DNA of 14,353 nt from positions 1 through 14,353 of the forward strand of contig WHUX01000671.1 in the NCBI GenBank assembly GCA_015179025.1, given 5' to 3'. The translations under genes and the position numbers were made by a program. The stretch comes from Terfezia claveryi (taxonomy: Eukaryota; Ascomycota; Pezizomycetes; Pezizales; Pezizaceae). Positions 1-7,967 of the stretch are shown piece by piece (the stretch's first letter is position 1; the number at the start of each line of letters is the position of its first letter). The notes beneath the pieces are model-generated. The model saw only the letters and a program-made list of their open reading frames with translations. It ran no database searches and had not been told where the DNA came from.

Positions 1-1951
1 TGGATAATAACTGACTTTGCAAAGGCGGGTGGGTCGGAGATAGTATACGGAGATGAGAACGTCCAGCATTGTATACCTATCATATCAACTTGGCTTGCTG
101 ATCACATGGAGAAAGTAAATATCCATTGCATAAAAGTCAACCAGTGTCCAATATGTATAGCGAGTCGAGATTAGCTTGGGTTATTACCTAAACGACTGTA
201 CCCTAGCGTGACCATACTGGCTATAAGCGCCTATGGGCAGCCAATAATAACAATGGGTCCGTCAACCCCCTTTCTACAGATGGAGGAAATTAATTGTAAA
301 TGACAGGTTAACCGCTCTGGATGTAAAGCCAATCTAGAATGCACTATGGAGTCTTCCTACGGTCCACCCACCGAGCATTGTACGTGGAGACATACTACAT
401 AATATACACCTAGGTGTCCTGAAAAATTTGATGGAGAGGATACAGGGATTCTTGGGAAAATACAAAAGGCTTGTAGTTTTCGATAAAATATGGAGTACAT
501 TGCCATCATACTCAGGGTTCACTCCACCAAGGAAGCAGTATCACCAAATCACAATGTAGAGTGGTACGGAAATGTGAGGTGTGGGATGGGTCATTCTTGG
601 TTGTTTCATAGTCGCCATGCGTTGTGAGACGGACACTAGCCAACTGGGGCCAGTTGCTCAGGCTAATGTGAAAATTGCTATCCAGGCCGTTCATGCGCTA
701 TCGGACTTCTATTTAATTGCCCAATATCAAAGTCATACGGGGGAGACAATTCAATATATGACTAAGTACCTACAGGAATTCCACAAGTATCATCATATAT
801 TTGGGGAATTTCGTGCAAGTAAGGCTGACCAGAACAAGGTGAAAGGGGCTTCTAAGGATATGGCAGCGACTCAGGCTCATCAGGCAACAATTTCAGGTTA
901 CTTTCTAGCAACGGCCATACAAAAGGCAAACCAAGCAACTGCAAATTGTCAGGAACGAGAACACCTAGTAACTGACATGCTGGGTCAGTCTACATTCAAC
1001 TATCCGAAGCTACACCTTCTGACCTATTACACAGAATAGGTCATTCAATTTGGAACCCTCCCACAGTATTTAACAGAGATTACTGAGGCCCTCTATAAGC
1101 CACTGAAGGATGCTTATAAACGTTCGAATAAAGTTGATGCAACAATGCAAATTCTTGACAAACATACAAGAGACCATGCTTTTAAGATGCTAGAGTTGAA
1201 TTTATGTGCGTGGAATCAGGAGGTGACATTCGATGTGGAGATCAAGGCTCTAGTTATGACAATGAGAAAGGATGCAGAAGATACGACTACAAATAAAGAT
1301 CATCTGAGAATGACTGGGCAACCGCAGGCTCGGAATGCAATAGCAGAACCCCTCTCAGTGCTTGCACAGGTCCTCTGAATCCCGAACCTAATTGGCAAGT
1401 TTCGGGATTACCTATGCATGAATGGTTATTTGGAGGTTACTACAGGAGATACAGAGGGGATCGAGGAGTACCGAGGGCAGTATGTCAGTAGTCTTAGGGT
1501 AGTAGTACCGCAATTTCAAGGCGATTGTTTGGAAATTCACAATCTTCAATCGACAGGAGATAGGGACTTTAGAAAGTGTGGAAATTTAAGGGCAGATTGG
1601 ATTTAGGTAAGAAGAAGGCCACGGTCACAAGAGAGCAGTGGGAAACTCAATGGTCGTACTATAGCTAGACTGGAAGAACTTTTCAGGATCTGGAATGGGA
1701 TGGGAATGAATGGGATAGGGACAATGCATGAGGTGGCATATGTGAGGTTTCTGAAAGTGAAGGGTTCTAGTAGACTACATAGTGACGAGGGGATGATAAG
1801 GATAGAAAAATAGGAGGACGAAGGGGCACTGAATGTTATCAAGGTTTCGGACATAGAGGGGATGGCACACATGATACCAGTGGAGATGGGGAGGGTTTGG
1901 TTGGTTAATAACAGAATTGATTTTAATATGTAGAACGAGTTGTATGATTAG
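1..1951 (+). pseudogene. Plavaka-like (CACTA-related) transposase, 3' part, decayed
   Basis: This is the C-terminal two thirds of a DNA-transposon transposase; its 5' end lies outside the window. Frame 1 runs to about 290-300 and shows a TWLADHME segment followed by a CPIC knuckle (cysteines at 145-147 and 154-156). A one-base frameshift follows. From about 300 to 1951 everything is in frame 2: ALWSLPTVHPPS, then GDILHNIHLGVL (the conserved PD-x-LH-x3-G-type block), then ITDFYL-like, LKDAYKRSN and WLVNNRID blocks. Each of these has a counterpart, in the same order, in the transposase at 8377-11317; I judge identity by eye at roughly 40-50 percent, so this is a related family and not a recent copy. 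Internal stops are at 172, 335, 557, 575, 1037, 1376, 1604, 1811 and 1931. The TAG at 1949-1951 is probably the true end, because both copies stop directly after Y-D. The Plavaka assignment rests on recalled family motifs. Confidence 0.8.
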
Positions 1952-2332
1952 ATAGGTTAGGATATTATTGAATAGAATAATGGAACAGCTTATACGGAGT
2001 GTTTAAAAACATAATGCGATTGTGAAATGATCAATGGATAGGGAGGTGAAGGGAGTGGTAAAGCTCGGGGAGAGACATTAAGAGGCTTTGGGTAGGACAA
2101 GATAAGTACATAGTGACGAGTTCTAGGAAATAGAATGGAAAGGTACCTTAAGGAGGCATGGAGGGAAGAGCGGGAGCTGTGGGATAGTAAGCGTCTAGCA
2201 AAGTATGAAGATGATGGACAGTTGAGGCTAGGCCCTAAGGCGGATGGTAAGAGGCAGTGCATAGTGGCAACACTTGCTATGGTATAGGCATTATAGTGAC
2301 AGATGCTACTGACATGGCGTTGCAGTATATCT
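1952..2332 (+). other. 3' flank of left transposase with a short charged ORF (2135-2287)
   Basis: No recognised gene. An open frame of 50 codons at 2135-2287 (+) starts MERYLKEAWREERELWD and is rich in K, R and E, suggesting a helix. The 60 bases upstream continue protein-like in another frame (RLWVGQDKYIVTSSR), which would fit a frameshifted remnant of a longer gene. I do not recognise the family. The opposite-strand open frame at 1990-2262 looks like a shadow. The last ~30 bases (2303-2332) resemble a diverged extra unit of the adjoining 30-bp repeat. Confidence 0.25.
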
Positions 2333-2572
2333 GTGCCAGACGATGAGGGTTAGGGCGTATCCGTACTGGATGACAAGTATTGGGGCACATCTGTACTGGA
2401 CGACAAGTGTTGGGGTACATCCGTACCGGACGACAAGCATTGGGGCACATCTGTACCGGACGATGAGCATTAAGGCGCATCTATACTGGACAACAAGCAT
2501 TGGGGCACATCCGTACTGGACAACAAGCATTATGGTGCATCCGTACCAGACGATAAGCGTTGGGGCGCATGC
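2333..2572. repeat. 30-bp minisatellite, 8 tandem units
   Basis: Eight head-to-tail units of exactly 30 bp start at 2333, 2363, 2393, 2423, 2453, 2483, 2513 and 2543. A typical unit begins GTACTGGACGACAAGCATTG and continues GGGCACATCC. Differences between units are substitutions, mostly transitions, with no indels. Because 30 is divisible by three, several frames on both strands stay open and give a ten-residue repeat. On the + strand (2343-2630) it reads like YWTTSIGAHP. I treat these frames as a by-product of the period and not as a gene, since no start context, intron or flanking domain supports them. Confidence 0.95.
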
Positions 2573-3094
2573 GGCGACCCGGCATCCGAGAGATCTTGAG
2601 GGTATGCCAGAAGGCCCTGAGAGGCATTAGGGCGAGGAAAATTCTTTCGTGATGTAGACTTAGCTGTACTTCCACCACTTTCCTTCGCAGACCAACGTAG
2701 GGGCCATGCTCTTGACCTAGAGTTCACTATTATATTTCTGTCTCTAGTGGTATTAGCTTCCATGTATATAAACATTTAGAAATGCTATAGATATTTATTA
2801 TACTTATGCATGCATGCACCCTGGATTATTGGTTTACTTCATTCTACATAGCTAGCCTTAGTTATTGAGAGGGCAAAGACGCTTTTCTTCGTAGAAACCC
2901 AAGATCCCTACCCACATGCGTACAACCAGATACCTAAGGCACTATGGCGTATACCGCACCTGGGGCGGGGATTGACAGAGGCCCCAGTATAAAGCAGGCT
3001 AGTCTTGAATCTTCGCGTATAATCTGTAGATCCCCGATTAATCGCAAGTTGAGTTGAGGTTGTAAAAAGCCGACTTGGTGAGTTGTAGACACGA
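2573..3094. other. Intergenic stretch, no gene recognised
   Basis: No conserved gene seen. A + strand open stretch from about 2622 to 2779 ends in a hydrophobic run (IIFLSLVVLASMYINI then TAG), which could be the end of a membrane protein but has no start or family match. TGCATGCATGCA (around 2806-2817) is a simple palindromic run. At about 2959-2987 a CTGGGGC...GCCCCAG inverted pair sits just before a GTATAAAG motif, possibly promoter debris. The minus-strand frame at 2934-3152 overlaps repeat ends and is probably not coding. Confidence 0.4.
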
Positions 3095-3163
3095 TAAAAA
3101 CTCGCTCACCGAAGCGAGTCTTGGTGAGCGAGGCGAGTTTTACTCGCCCCATGGTTCACACTA
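3095..3163. repeat. CTCG-rich hairpin, related to an end of the 3397-4232 element
   Basis: AACTCGCTCACC (from 3099) is mirrored by GGTGAGCGAG plus GCGAGTT up to about 3140, a strong stem. The word CGAGGCGAGTTTT here (about 3129-3141) also occurs at 3409-3421 inside the terminus of the hAT-like element. The segment ends CACACTA at 3157-3163, the same last seven bases as the right end of that element. It may be one end of a diverged relative. I found no matching left end and no 8-bp target duplication, so the boundary is inferred. Confidence 0.45.
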
Positions 3164-3211
3164 TCTACCAATGCTTTAAGAACTTTCCATTCACCATAAA
3201 CCTCCACTTAG

Positions 3212-3396
3212 AATGAATTGGTTTCCTATAGAGCTATCAACTTCAAGTATGTCAACTGTGACTTCAATAAATATCATGGACGAGCTGAAGAACTTGAATA
3301 CCATATCTTCTGTCTATACTTTGAAGGCATCTAAGATGAAGACAGTAAATTTGACATGATCAAGGAAAAAGAGTATTCAGATAATAAGACTCTATC
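3212..3396 (+). pseudogene. Chromovirus gag-like fragment, part 1
   Basis: The reading FKYVNCDFNKYHG...LEYHIFCLYFEG, then a stop at the end of the Phe-Glu-Gly-Ile block, then DNKTLS, runs into the hAT-like insertion. Removing the element and one target duplication joins it in frame to STILEEVFTGYDRVPD on the far side, which shows that the insertion hit a formerly coding frame. The acidic, aromatic-rich style suits the N-terminal part of Gag, but I assign Gag mainly from position upstream of a zinc knuckle and integrase. Confidence 0.5.
3389..3396. repeat. 8-bp target-site duplication, left copy
   Basis: ACTCTATC directly precedes the TAGCG terminus of the inserted element; the identical octamer occurs at 4233-4240. 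Eight bases is the hAT superfamily length. Confidence 0.85.
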
Positions 3397-4232
3397 TAGC
3401 GTACGCACCGAGGCGAGTTTTCCCCGCGCTGACTCGCCAAGACTCGCGCCGACGGCCGAGTTTTGCCCAACCCTCAAACTCGGCGAGTCGGCTACATGAT
3501 TCTCTGGAATACATGAGCCAGCGCCGAGTAGCCGACGAGTACTCGCCAAGCCTTTTTGTTACGGGGAATAGGCTGGAAGCCTACCTTCGCCGCCAATATA
3601 TACATGGAATTCATGGGAATTCGTGCATTCACGCATTATATATATACATGGAAATTATGCATTCGCGGCTTACATATATACATGGAAGTCTTGCATTCAT
3701 GGCTTATTCATATACATGGAAATCATGTATTCGCGGCTTATATATATACATGGAAATCATGCATTCGCGGCTTATATATATACATGGAAATCATGCATTC
3801 GCGGTCTGTATATATGTATACATGGATATCATGCATTCGTGGCTTATATATATACATAGAAATCATGCATTCGCGGTCTGTATATATATATACATGGATT
3901 AGATATATACTAGCCGTGAATGCACGAACTCCATGTATATATATAAGCTGCGAATGCATGATTTCCATGTATATGTATAAACCGCGAATGTATGATATCC
4001 ATGTATATATATAAGGCGTGAATGCACGAATTCCCACGAATTCCATGTATATATGGGTGGCGAAGGTAGGATGCTAGCCTATTCCCCGTAACAAAAGGGC
4101 TTGGCGAGTACTCGCGAGTAGCTGGCGAGTCGGCGCGAGCTGGCTTCTCATGGATTGCCATCGGCGTGAGTCGGTGTCGAGTAGGAAAAATAGTTGGCAA
4201 ACTCGCCTCGACTCGGCCCGATACGCACACTA
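3397..4232. mobile_element. Non-autonomous hAT-like foldback element (836 bp)
   Basis: Starts TAGCGTACGCACCG; the reverse complement of its right end is TAGTGTGCGTATCG (10 of 14 identical, all four differences transitions). The ends fit the hAT pattern YARNG, and perfect 8-bp duplications flank it. Both arms are longer than simple TIRs: 3397-3635 and the reverse complement of about 4015-4232 share TTGTTACGGGGAATAGGCT, CCTACCTTCGCC and TACATGGAATTC in the same order. The outer ~170 bp of each arm is packed with CTCG/CGAG words, including GAGTACTCGCC. The centre is a 34-bp array. There is no transposase, so it would depend on a hAT transposase encoded elsewhere. Open frames inside it (for example 3556-4014) come from the stop-free repeat unit. 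Confidence 0.85.
3636..4014. repeat. 34-bp tandem array that reverses orientation inside
   Basis: Units in the + orientation start at 3636, 3670, 3704, 3738, 3772, 3806, 3844 and 3878. All are 34 bp except 3806, which is 38 bp, and 3878, which is cut short. Each contains TATATACATGGAAATCATGC followed by ATTCGCGGC. From 3913 the same unit appears inverted at 3913-3946, 3947-3980 and 3981-4014. The switch lies near 3903-3912, off the centre of the element (about 3815), so the two arms carry different copy numbers, roughly eight against three. Single strands of this DNA or an RNA copy would fold into a long hairpin. Confidence 0.92.
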
Positions 4233-4240
4233 ACTCTATC
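4233..4240. repeat. 8-bp target-site duplication, right copy
   Basis: ACTCTATC immediately follows the CACACTA terminus and matches 3389-3396 exactly. Confidence 0.85.
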
Positions 4241-5345
4241 TACTATACTAGAAGAGGTTTTTACTGGGTATGACCGAGTACCTGATGTAAACAAGAACAA
4301 ACTTTTAACAGTTTTGGACTAAGATATAGGCCTTCATCTTCTGAAAGTACTCAACAAAACATTCTTACTCCTGAAGAAGTAAAAGAAATTGTCATTGACC
4401 TAGCTTATAGCAATTAGTAATAAGATAGAAGGATCTACTGGTCCTTTTGTCAAGATTTTTACTGTTTTACTTATGGCAGCTCCCATACCATGAACAACAA
4501 AATGTTCACCATCGAAACATATGCAATCTGCAACTACTATAGACATGGTAGTATAAACTATAACCTATCAGCCTTAGTTCTTAAAGAGGAGAAGGAATTC
4601 TATAAAAGTCATATTGTATTCTTCTTAGCTGCAAATGACTCTCATAAGGAACTAGCACTAATATAATAAATGCTAGCATATCTACCTCCACAATGTATCA
4701 GCTGTAAAGAAGCTATCTATGAAATTAGGGAATGGGCAAAATAATAGAACAAGCTAACACGCCCAACTCTCCAATATGGTATTCAGTTCAATAACTCTAC
4801 CAAACAGATGAGTACCCAACAAATAGAATAGGAGATTAAAGATACTCCTATTGTTTTTCAACAACTATGGAATATACCTCAAAAGCCAGCTACAATTACT
4901 AGTAGCAGTAATATGATTCCAATCAATACTGCTACTATTACTACTCATTCCCAAAAGTGAGTAGCTATTAATGAAGAATTAGAACTTTCTTTTGTTTGAG
5001 ATACTAAGACCTCCAGACAGTATTGTGATTTCTGTAAGTTCTCAAGATATAATCCTTCTATATATAAAAAGAAGAAAGCCACTATCAATGACTTTAACCA
5101 AAGAATTAAACTGACTCTTAACCAGCTCATTGAAGAAAAACATATTAGTGACAGATAGGCAGATGATAAGAACTATTTCATTACCTATTGGCTTGATCAA
5201 GGTACAGAAATAAAAGCTGTATACTAGATATATATAAGAGTATATCCTATCTGGAAGAACTATTATGATTCTTTTATCAATCACAAAGATCATAGAAGAA
5301 ACGATGGATTTTTATATGTCAAGAACTTATAAGGAGAATGGTGAT
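4241..5345 (+). pseudogene. Chromovirus gag-like region, part 2, with decayed zinc knuckle
   Basis: Frame 0 continues from the target duplication (STILEEVFTGYDRVPD) to about 4322. A one-base shift then leads into frame 2, which stays protein-like to 5343 despite a dozen or so stops, several in tandem (for example near 4414-4422 and 4663-4668), as expected of former glutamine runs. At 5024-5065 the reading CDFCKFSRYNPSIY has the exact spacing of a retroviral-type CCHC knuckle (C-x2-C-x4-H-x4-C), but the His and last Cys codons are both TAT and the usual Gly is AGA. Each is one transition from CAT, TGT and GGA. This supports Gag nucleocapsid identity. The rest has no motif I recognise. Confidence 0.6.
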
Positions 5346-5985
5346 TTGTAAGTGTTTATAAAGGGGACTGGAGAATCAGATTAGATTAGATAAGATTATC
5401 TAATCTAATTAGATAATCTCAGGCTAGTAATGTATACTACAAAGTAGATTACTAATAGTGTATTATTAATCCTCACTATTAAAGTTATTACCAGTAGCAT
5501 AAGATTACTGTAATAGGTAAAGTAGTATAGGAGTGCCAAAGGTACTTAGAAATTAACCAGTGGAACTTCTATATTGATTGTACTCTAACTATGTTTTGGG
5601 TTCTAACTATCTGTCTAACTGAAGAGAAATTCAGGGGACTATATATGTTGTAAATGGGGCAGTGCTAGGGCAGTGCCAGAGCAGTGCACCATCATCTGAC
5701 CTTTACATGATTTGAAATCAACACAATAGAAGGTTCTAGATAGTACTTCTATGTACTATCTAGTACAAAATAGGTTAAGTCTTTCCTAGACTTATACATG
5801 TGAAAGCATGTGAAATAGCATGTGAAAGCATGTGATAACATATGAAATATTAGCAAGGCAGACAGCACATAATGTTGTGTATTTTGAGATGCTTGCTGAG
5901 TGAGAAAATACATAAGAAATACATTTGTGAGGTAGAGGGTTAGTCATAAGAGATGAGTAAGCCACTTCCTTGCAAGATTAGTCTT
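5346..5985. other. Palindrome-rich non-coding insert where pol should be
   Basis: About 640 bp between gag and integrase without protease, RT or RNase H motifs. It holds two clean hairpins: 5381-5408 (13-bp perfect arms around GA, built of TTAGATTAGATAA) and 5736-5763 (11-bp perfect arms, CTAGATAGTAC, loop TTCTAT). There are also three 11-bp units with core GCAGTGC at 5658-5690, and five 10-12-bp units of the CATGTGAAAG type at 5797-5848. It could be an inserted MITE, a solo LTR or diverged element filler; I could not find matched termini. Confidence 0.5.
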
Positions 5986-6009
5986 CCCTGCTACCTTTAA
6001 TATTAAAGA

Positions 6010-7120
6010 TAAGAACCATCTCGAATTAGTTATTAAAGATGCATATAAACTGCTTATAGTAGCATTAAAAAAACAATGAAATATTTTACTTAACAATATG
6101 ATCACTAGTCCTTTGTAAAACTAACTAAGGACTATATCAGAAGTTGTGATACTTATCAACAGACAAAATACTTTAACAATGTACTACTTGGACTCATAAT
6201 CCTGTTATATGTATCGAGAAGGCCATAGACAGATATATTAATGGATTTTCTTAAGTTAGCACCTCTTTTTACCAAGTATTCAATTTTGTACCTAAATATT
6301 CCTATTGAAGAAGATCATACTGTTTGTATTTTATGACTTTGGATGATTGTTGATAGATAATTAGAATTTAATTTTGTTATTCCTATCTGAAATAATTTCA
6401 TAGTATAATAATGTACTACTACTTTTAATACTTATGTAGTCCTGACTATAGAATACCCTTTTTGTATTATTTTTGATCGAGACACTTTTTTTATGTTATC
6501 ATATTTTCAAGATTGGGCTAGAAATAAAGGAATCAAGTTGGAATAGTTTACTGCATATGATCTATATACAAATGGACAATCAGAAATTGTAAATAAAGAG
6601 ATTCTGCAAGTAGCAAGAGCATGTAAAATTAAAGGATTTAATTGGCTACAGAAACTACTAGAGATATAGTTGAAACTCAACTCTAGGTACAATGCTACTA
6701 GATAGAATAGCCTCTATTCCATACTATTTAGATTTAATATATATCTTAGCATATCAATACTTCCATACCCCATTAATATATATGTACTAGCAAACGAATA
6801 TCATGAAGTAACATCTAAAAACCTTGATGATGCTAAGAAGACTTAAGCATCTTAAGCAAACAAAAAACCCTTCCATACAACTAAATTTTCAGTCAGACAA
6901 TATGATATACTTTCCTTAGAAAATATTAATATATTGAATATTTCACTTTAACTCAAACCAAGATGGCTAGGCCCATTTCCTATTATTTCAAGTAATTAGA
7001 AATATAATAATTATAGCCTAGACCTGTTCAGCCAACTCAACTTGCAGCTTATATATAATACTTTTCATATCAGTAAACTCAAACCATATTATAAAAATAA
7101 TTCTACATAGTTCCCTTAAA
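6010..7120 (+). pseudogene. Chromovirus integrase, decayed
   Basis: Integrase joins retroelement cDNA to the chromosome. In frame 1 the zinc-binding end reads RSCDTYQQTK (Cys at 6145; the second expected Cys at 6154 is TAT). The catalytic core follows: Asp in MDFLKLAP at 6244, Asp in FDRDTFF at 6475, Glu in TNGQSEIVNKE at 6583. The last two are spaced D-x35-E exactly, as in retroviral/gypsy integrases, and all three acidic residues survive. About 20 extra residues lie between the first two Asp compared with textbook spacing. The C-terminal part has RWLGPFPIIS, NYSLDL and YNTFHISKLKPY, the standard gypsy integrase tail. Many stops are scattered through it (for example after FVIPI and in IVxxCTTT), so it is not functional. 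Confidence 0.85.
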
Positions 7121-7158
7121 GACAAACTCAAGAGCCGAGACAAATTTAAAATAATTAT

Positions 7159-7341
7159 TATGAAGTTAAAAAGGTATTAGAATTCAGAACAGCTCCTCAA
7201 ACTAGAGAAAGACAATATAAGGTCAGATAGCTAGAATACTCTCCTAAATATGATTCTTGAATAAATACTAAGGATATTGCTACTAAAATTCTCTAAGATT
7301 TCTGGACAAGTGGAAGTTTAGAAAATATATTTAAGAGATAA
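7159..7341 (+). pseudogene. Integrase C-terminal chromodomain, decayed
   Basis: In frame with the integrase, this reads YEVKKVLEFR, then QYKVR, a stop, LEYSPKYDS, a stop, INT, and later a stop before DFWTSG. It matches the chromodomain pattern YEVEKIL...QYLVKW-GY...TWEP. The two stops at 7228 (TAG) and 7258 (TGA) stand exactly where the two conserved tryptophans belong, and TAA at 7294 stands where Gln usually precedes D-F/Y-W. Chromodomains steer chromoviruses to marked heterochromatin. The terminal FKR then TAA at 7339 is probably near the natural end. Confidence 0.85.
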
Positions 7342-7870
7342 TAAACAACTTAAGGAAAACAAGAACTACAAACCAGAGATAAAACTCGAGCTCTCATTCA
7401 ATAAGAATGAGATCGAATTATGAGTCAAAAAACTATAAAGTATATTCATATTAATGCAAATGTATTAACAATACATTAAATTTTAGGATATATAGAAATC
7501 AATTTAGTAGAATAAGAGAAGTAAGGACAGAAAATCCTTCTATGTAAAGAAGTATAATGGAGAACATTTTATTACTTATATAATTGCTTATATACCTTTG
7601 TATTTCTTATATTACTACTATATTATATAACTAAGCCTCTTAGTCAAAGAACTAGCTTTCTACTATTTCCTACTACTTTATGAGTGTTCATAGTATATGG
7701 AAATTGCTATGGGAAATTCCATGGAACTTGCCATATGAGTATACCTGTAGTATAGCTGCATAACCTTTGTTTTGAACATGTGAGTTACTACTATGGCTAT
7801 ATAACCTCTTTTGTACCTTGCACCACCTTCTAGTATGCTACCCTTTATTGTATTTATTTTCTTAGTTATT
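7342..7870 (+). other. AT-rich 3' part of retroelement, possible LTR
   Basis: No coding sequence recognised. About 3' of the chromodomain stop the sequence is very AT-rich and of low complexity. A purine-rich patch near 7546-7565 (AAAGAAGTATAATGGAGAAC) could be a decayed polypurine tract, which would place the LTR start just after it. The minus-strand frame at 7678-8001 and the + frame at 7811-7993 have no supporting motif. Confidence 0.35.
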
Positions 7871-7884
7871 AGATCTGAGAGGAG

Positions 7885-7892
7885 TATAAATA
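7885..7892 (+). promoter_or_regulatory. TATA box in LTR-like or gene promoter
   Basis: TATAAATA in the context GGAGTATAAATAGG lies about 105 bp before the ATG at 7990. The intervening sequence has CAAGTAAG-type repeats (CAGCAAGTAAGGACAAGCAA) as in fungal leaders or the R/U5 of an LTR. It could drive the retroelement (3' LTR) or the reading frame at 7990. Confidence 0.5.
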
Positions 7893-7967
7893 GGTACTGG
7901 ATTCCCTCTGAAATCCAACAGCAAGTAAGGACAAGCAAGTACATAGTAGTAAGCAAGCCTATATACA

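Noticed and set aside
1990..2262. Minus-strand 90-residue ORF MHCLLPSALGPSL
   Set aside because: Antisense to the charged + strand reading, with low-complexity Ser/Leu/Pro content and no motif.
2277..2678. Repeat proteins PNACRPVRM-type (-) and YWTTSIGAHP-type (+)
   Set aside because: Products of the 30-bp minisatellite; no start context, no flanking domain and equally open competing frames.
2725..3163. TAGAGTTCAC at about 2729 as the left end of a hAT-like element ending at 3163
   Set aside because: The flanking octamers (TCTTGACC-like on the left, TCTACCAA on the right) do not match and the termini barely agree.
2780..3180. Search for a 5' LTR matching 7560-7990
   Set aside because: No shared stretch was visible by eye between the two regions, so no LTR pair is claimed.
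3636..4014. Considered a CRISPR array because of regular ~34-bp repeats
   Set aside because: There are no unique spacers between repeats, the units are contiguous and reverse orientation, and the host looks fungal.
3556..4046. Several overlapping long ORFs on both strands rich in YIYTWKSCIRG-type repeats
   Set aside because: They are translations of a 34-bp stop-free tandem repeat inside the hAT-like element; openness on both strands in several frames follows from the repeat.
5042..5293. Minus-strand hydrophobic ORF resembling a membrane protein
   Set aside because: Antisense to AT-rich gag sequence, whose + strand reading carries the zinc-knuckle spacing; AT-rich antisense frames look hydrophobic by composition.
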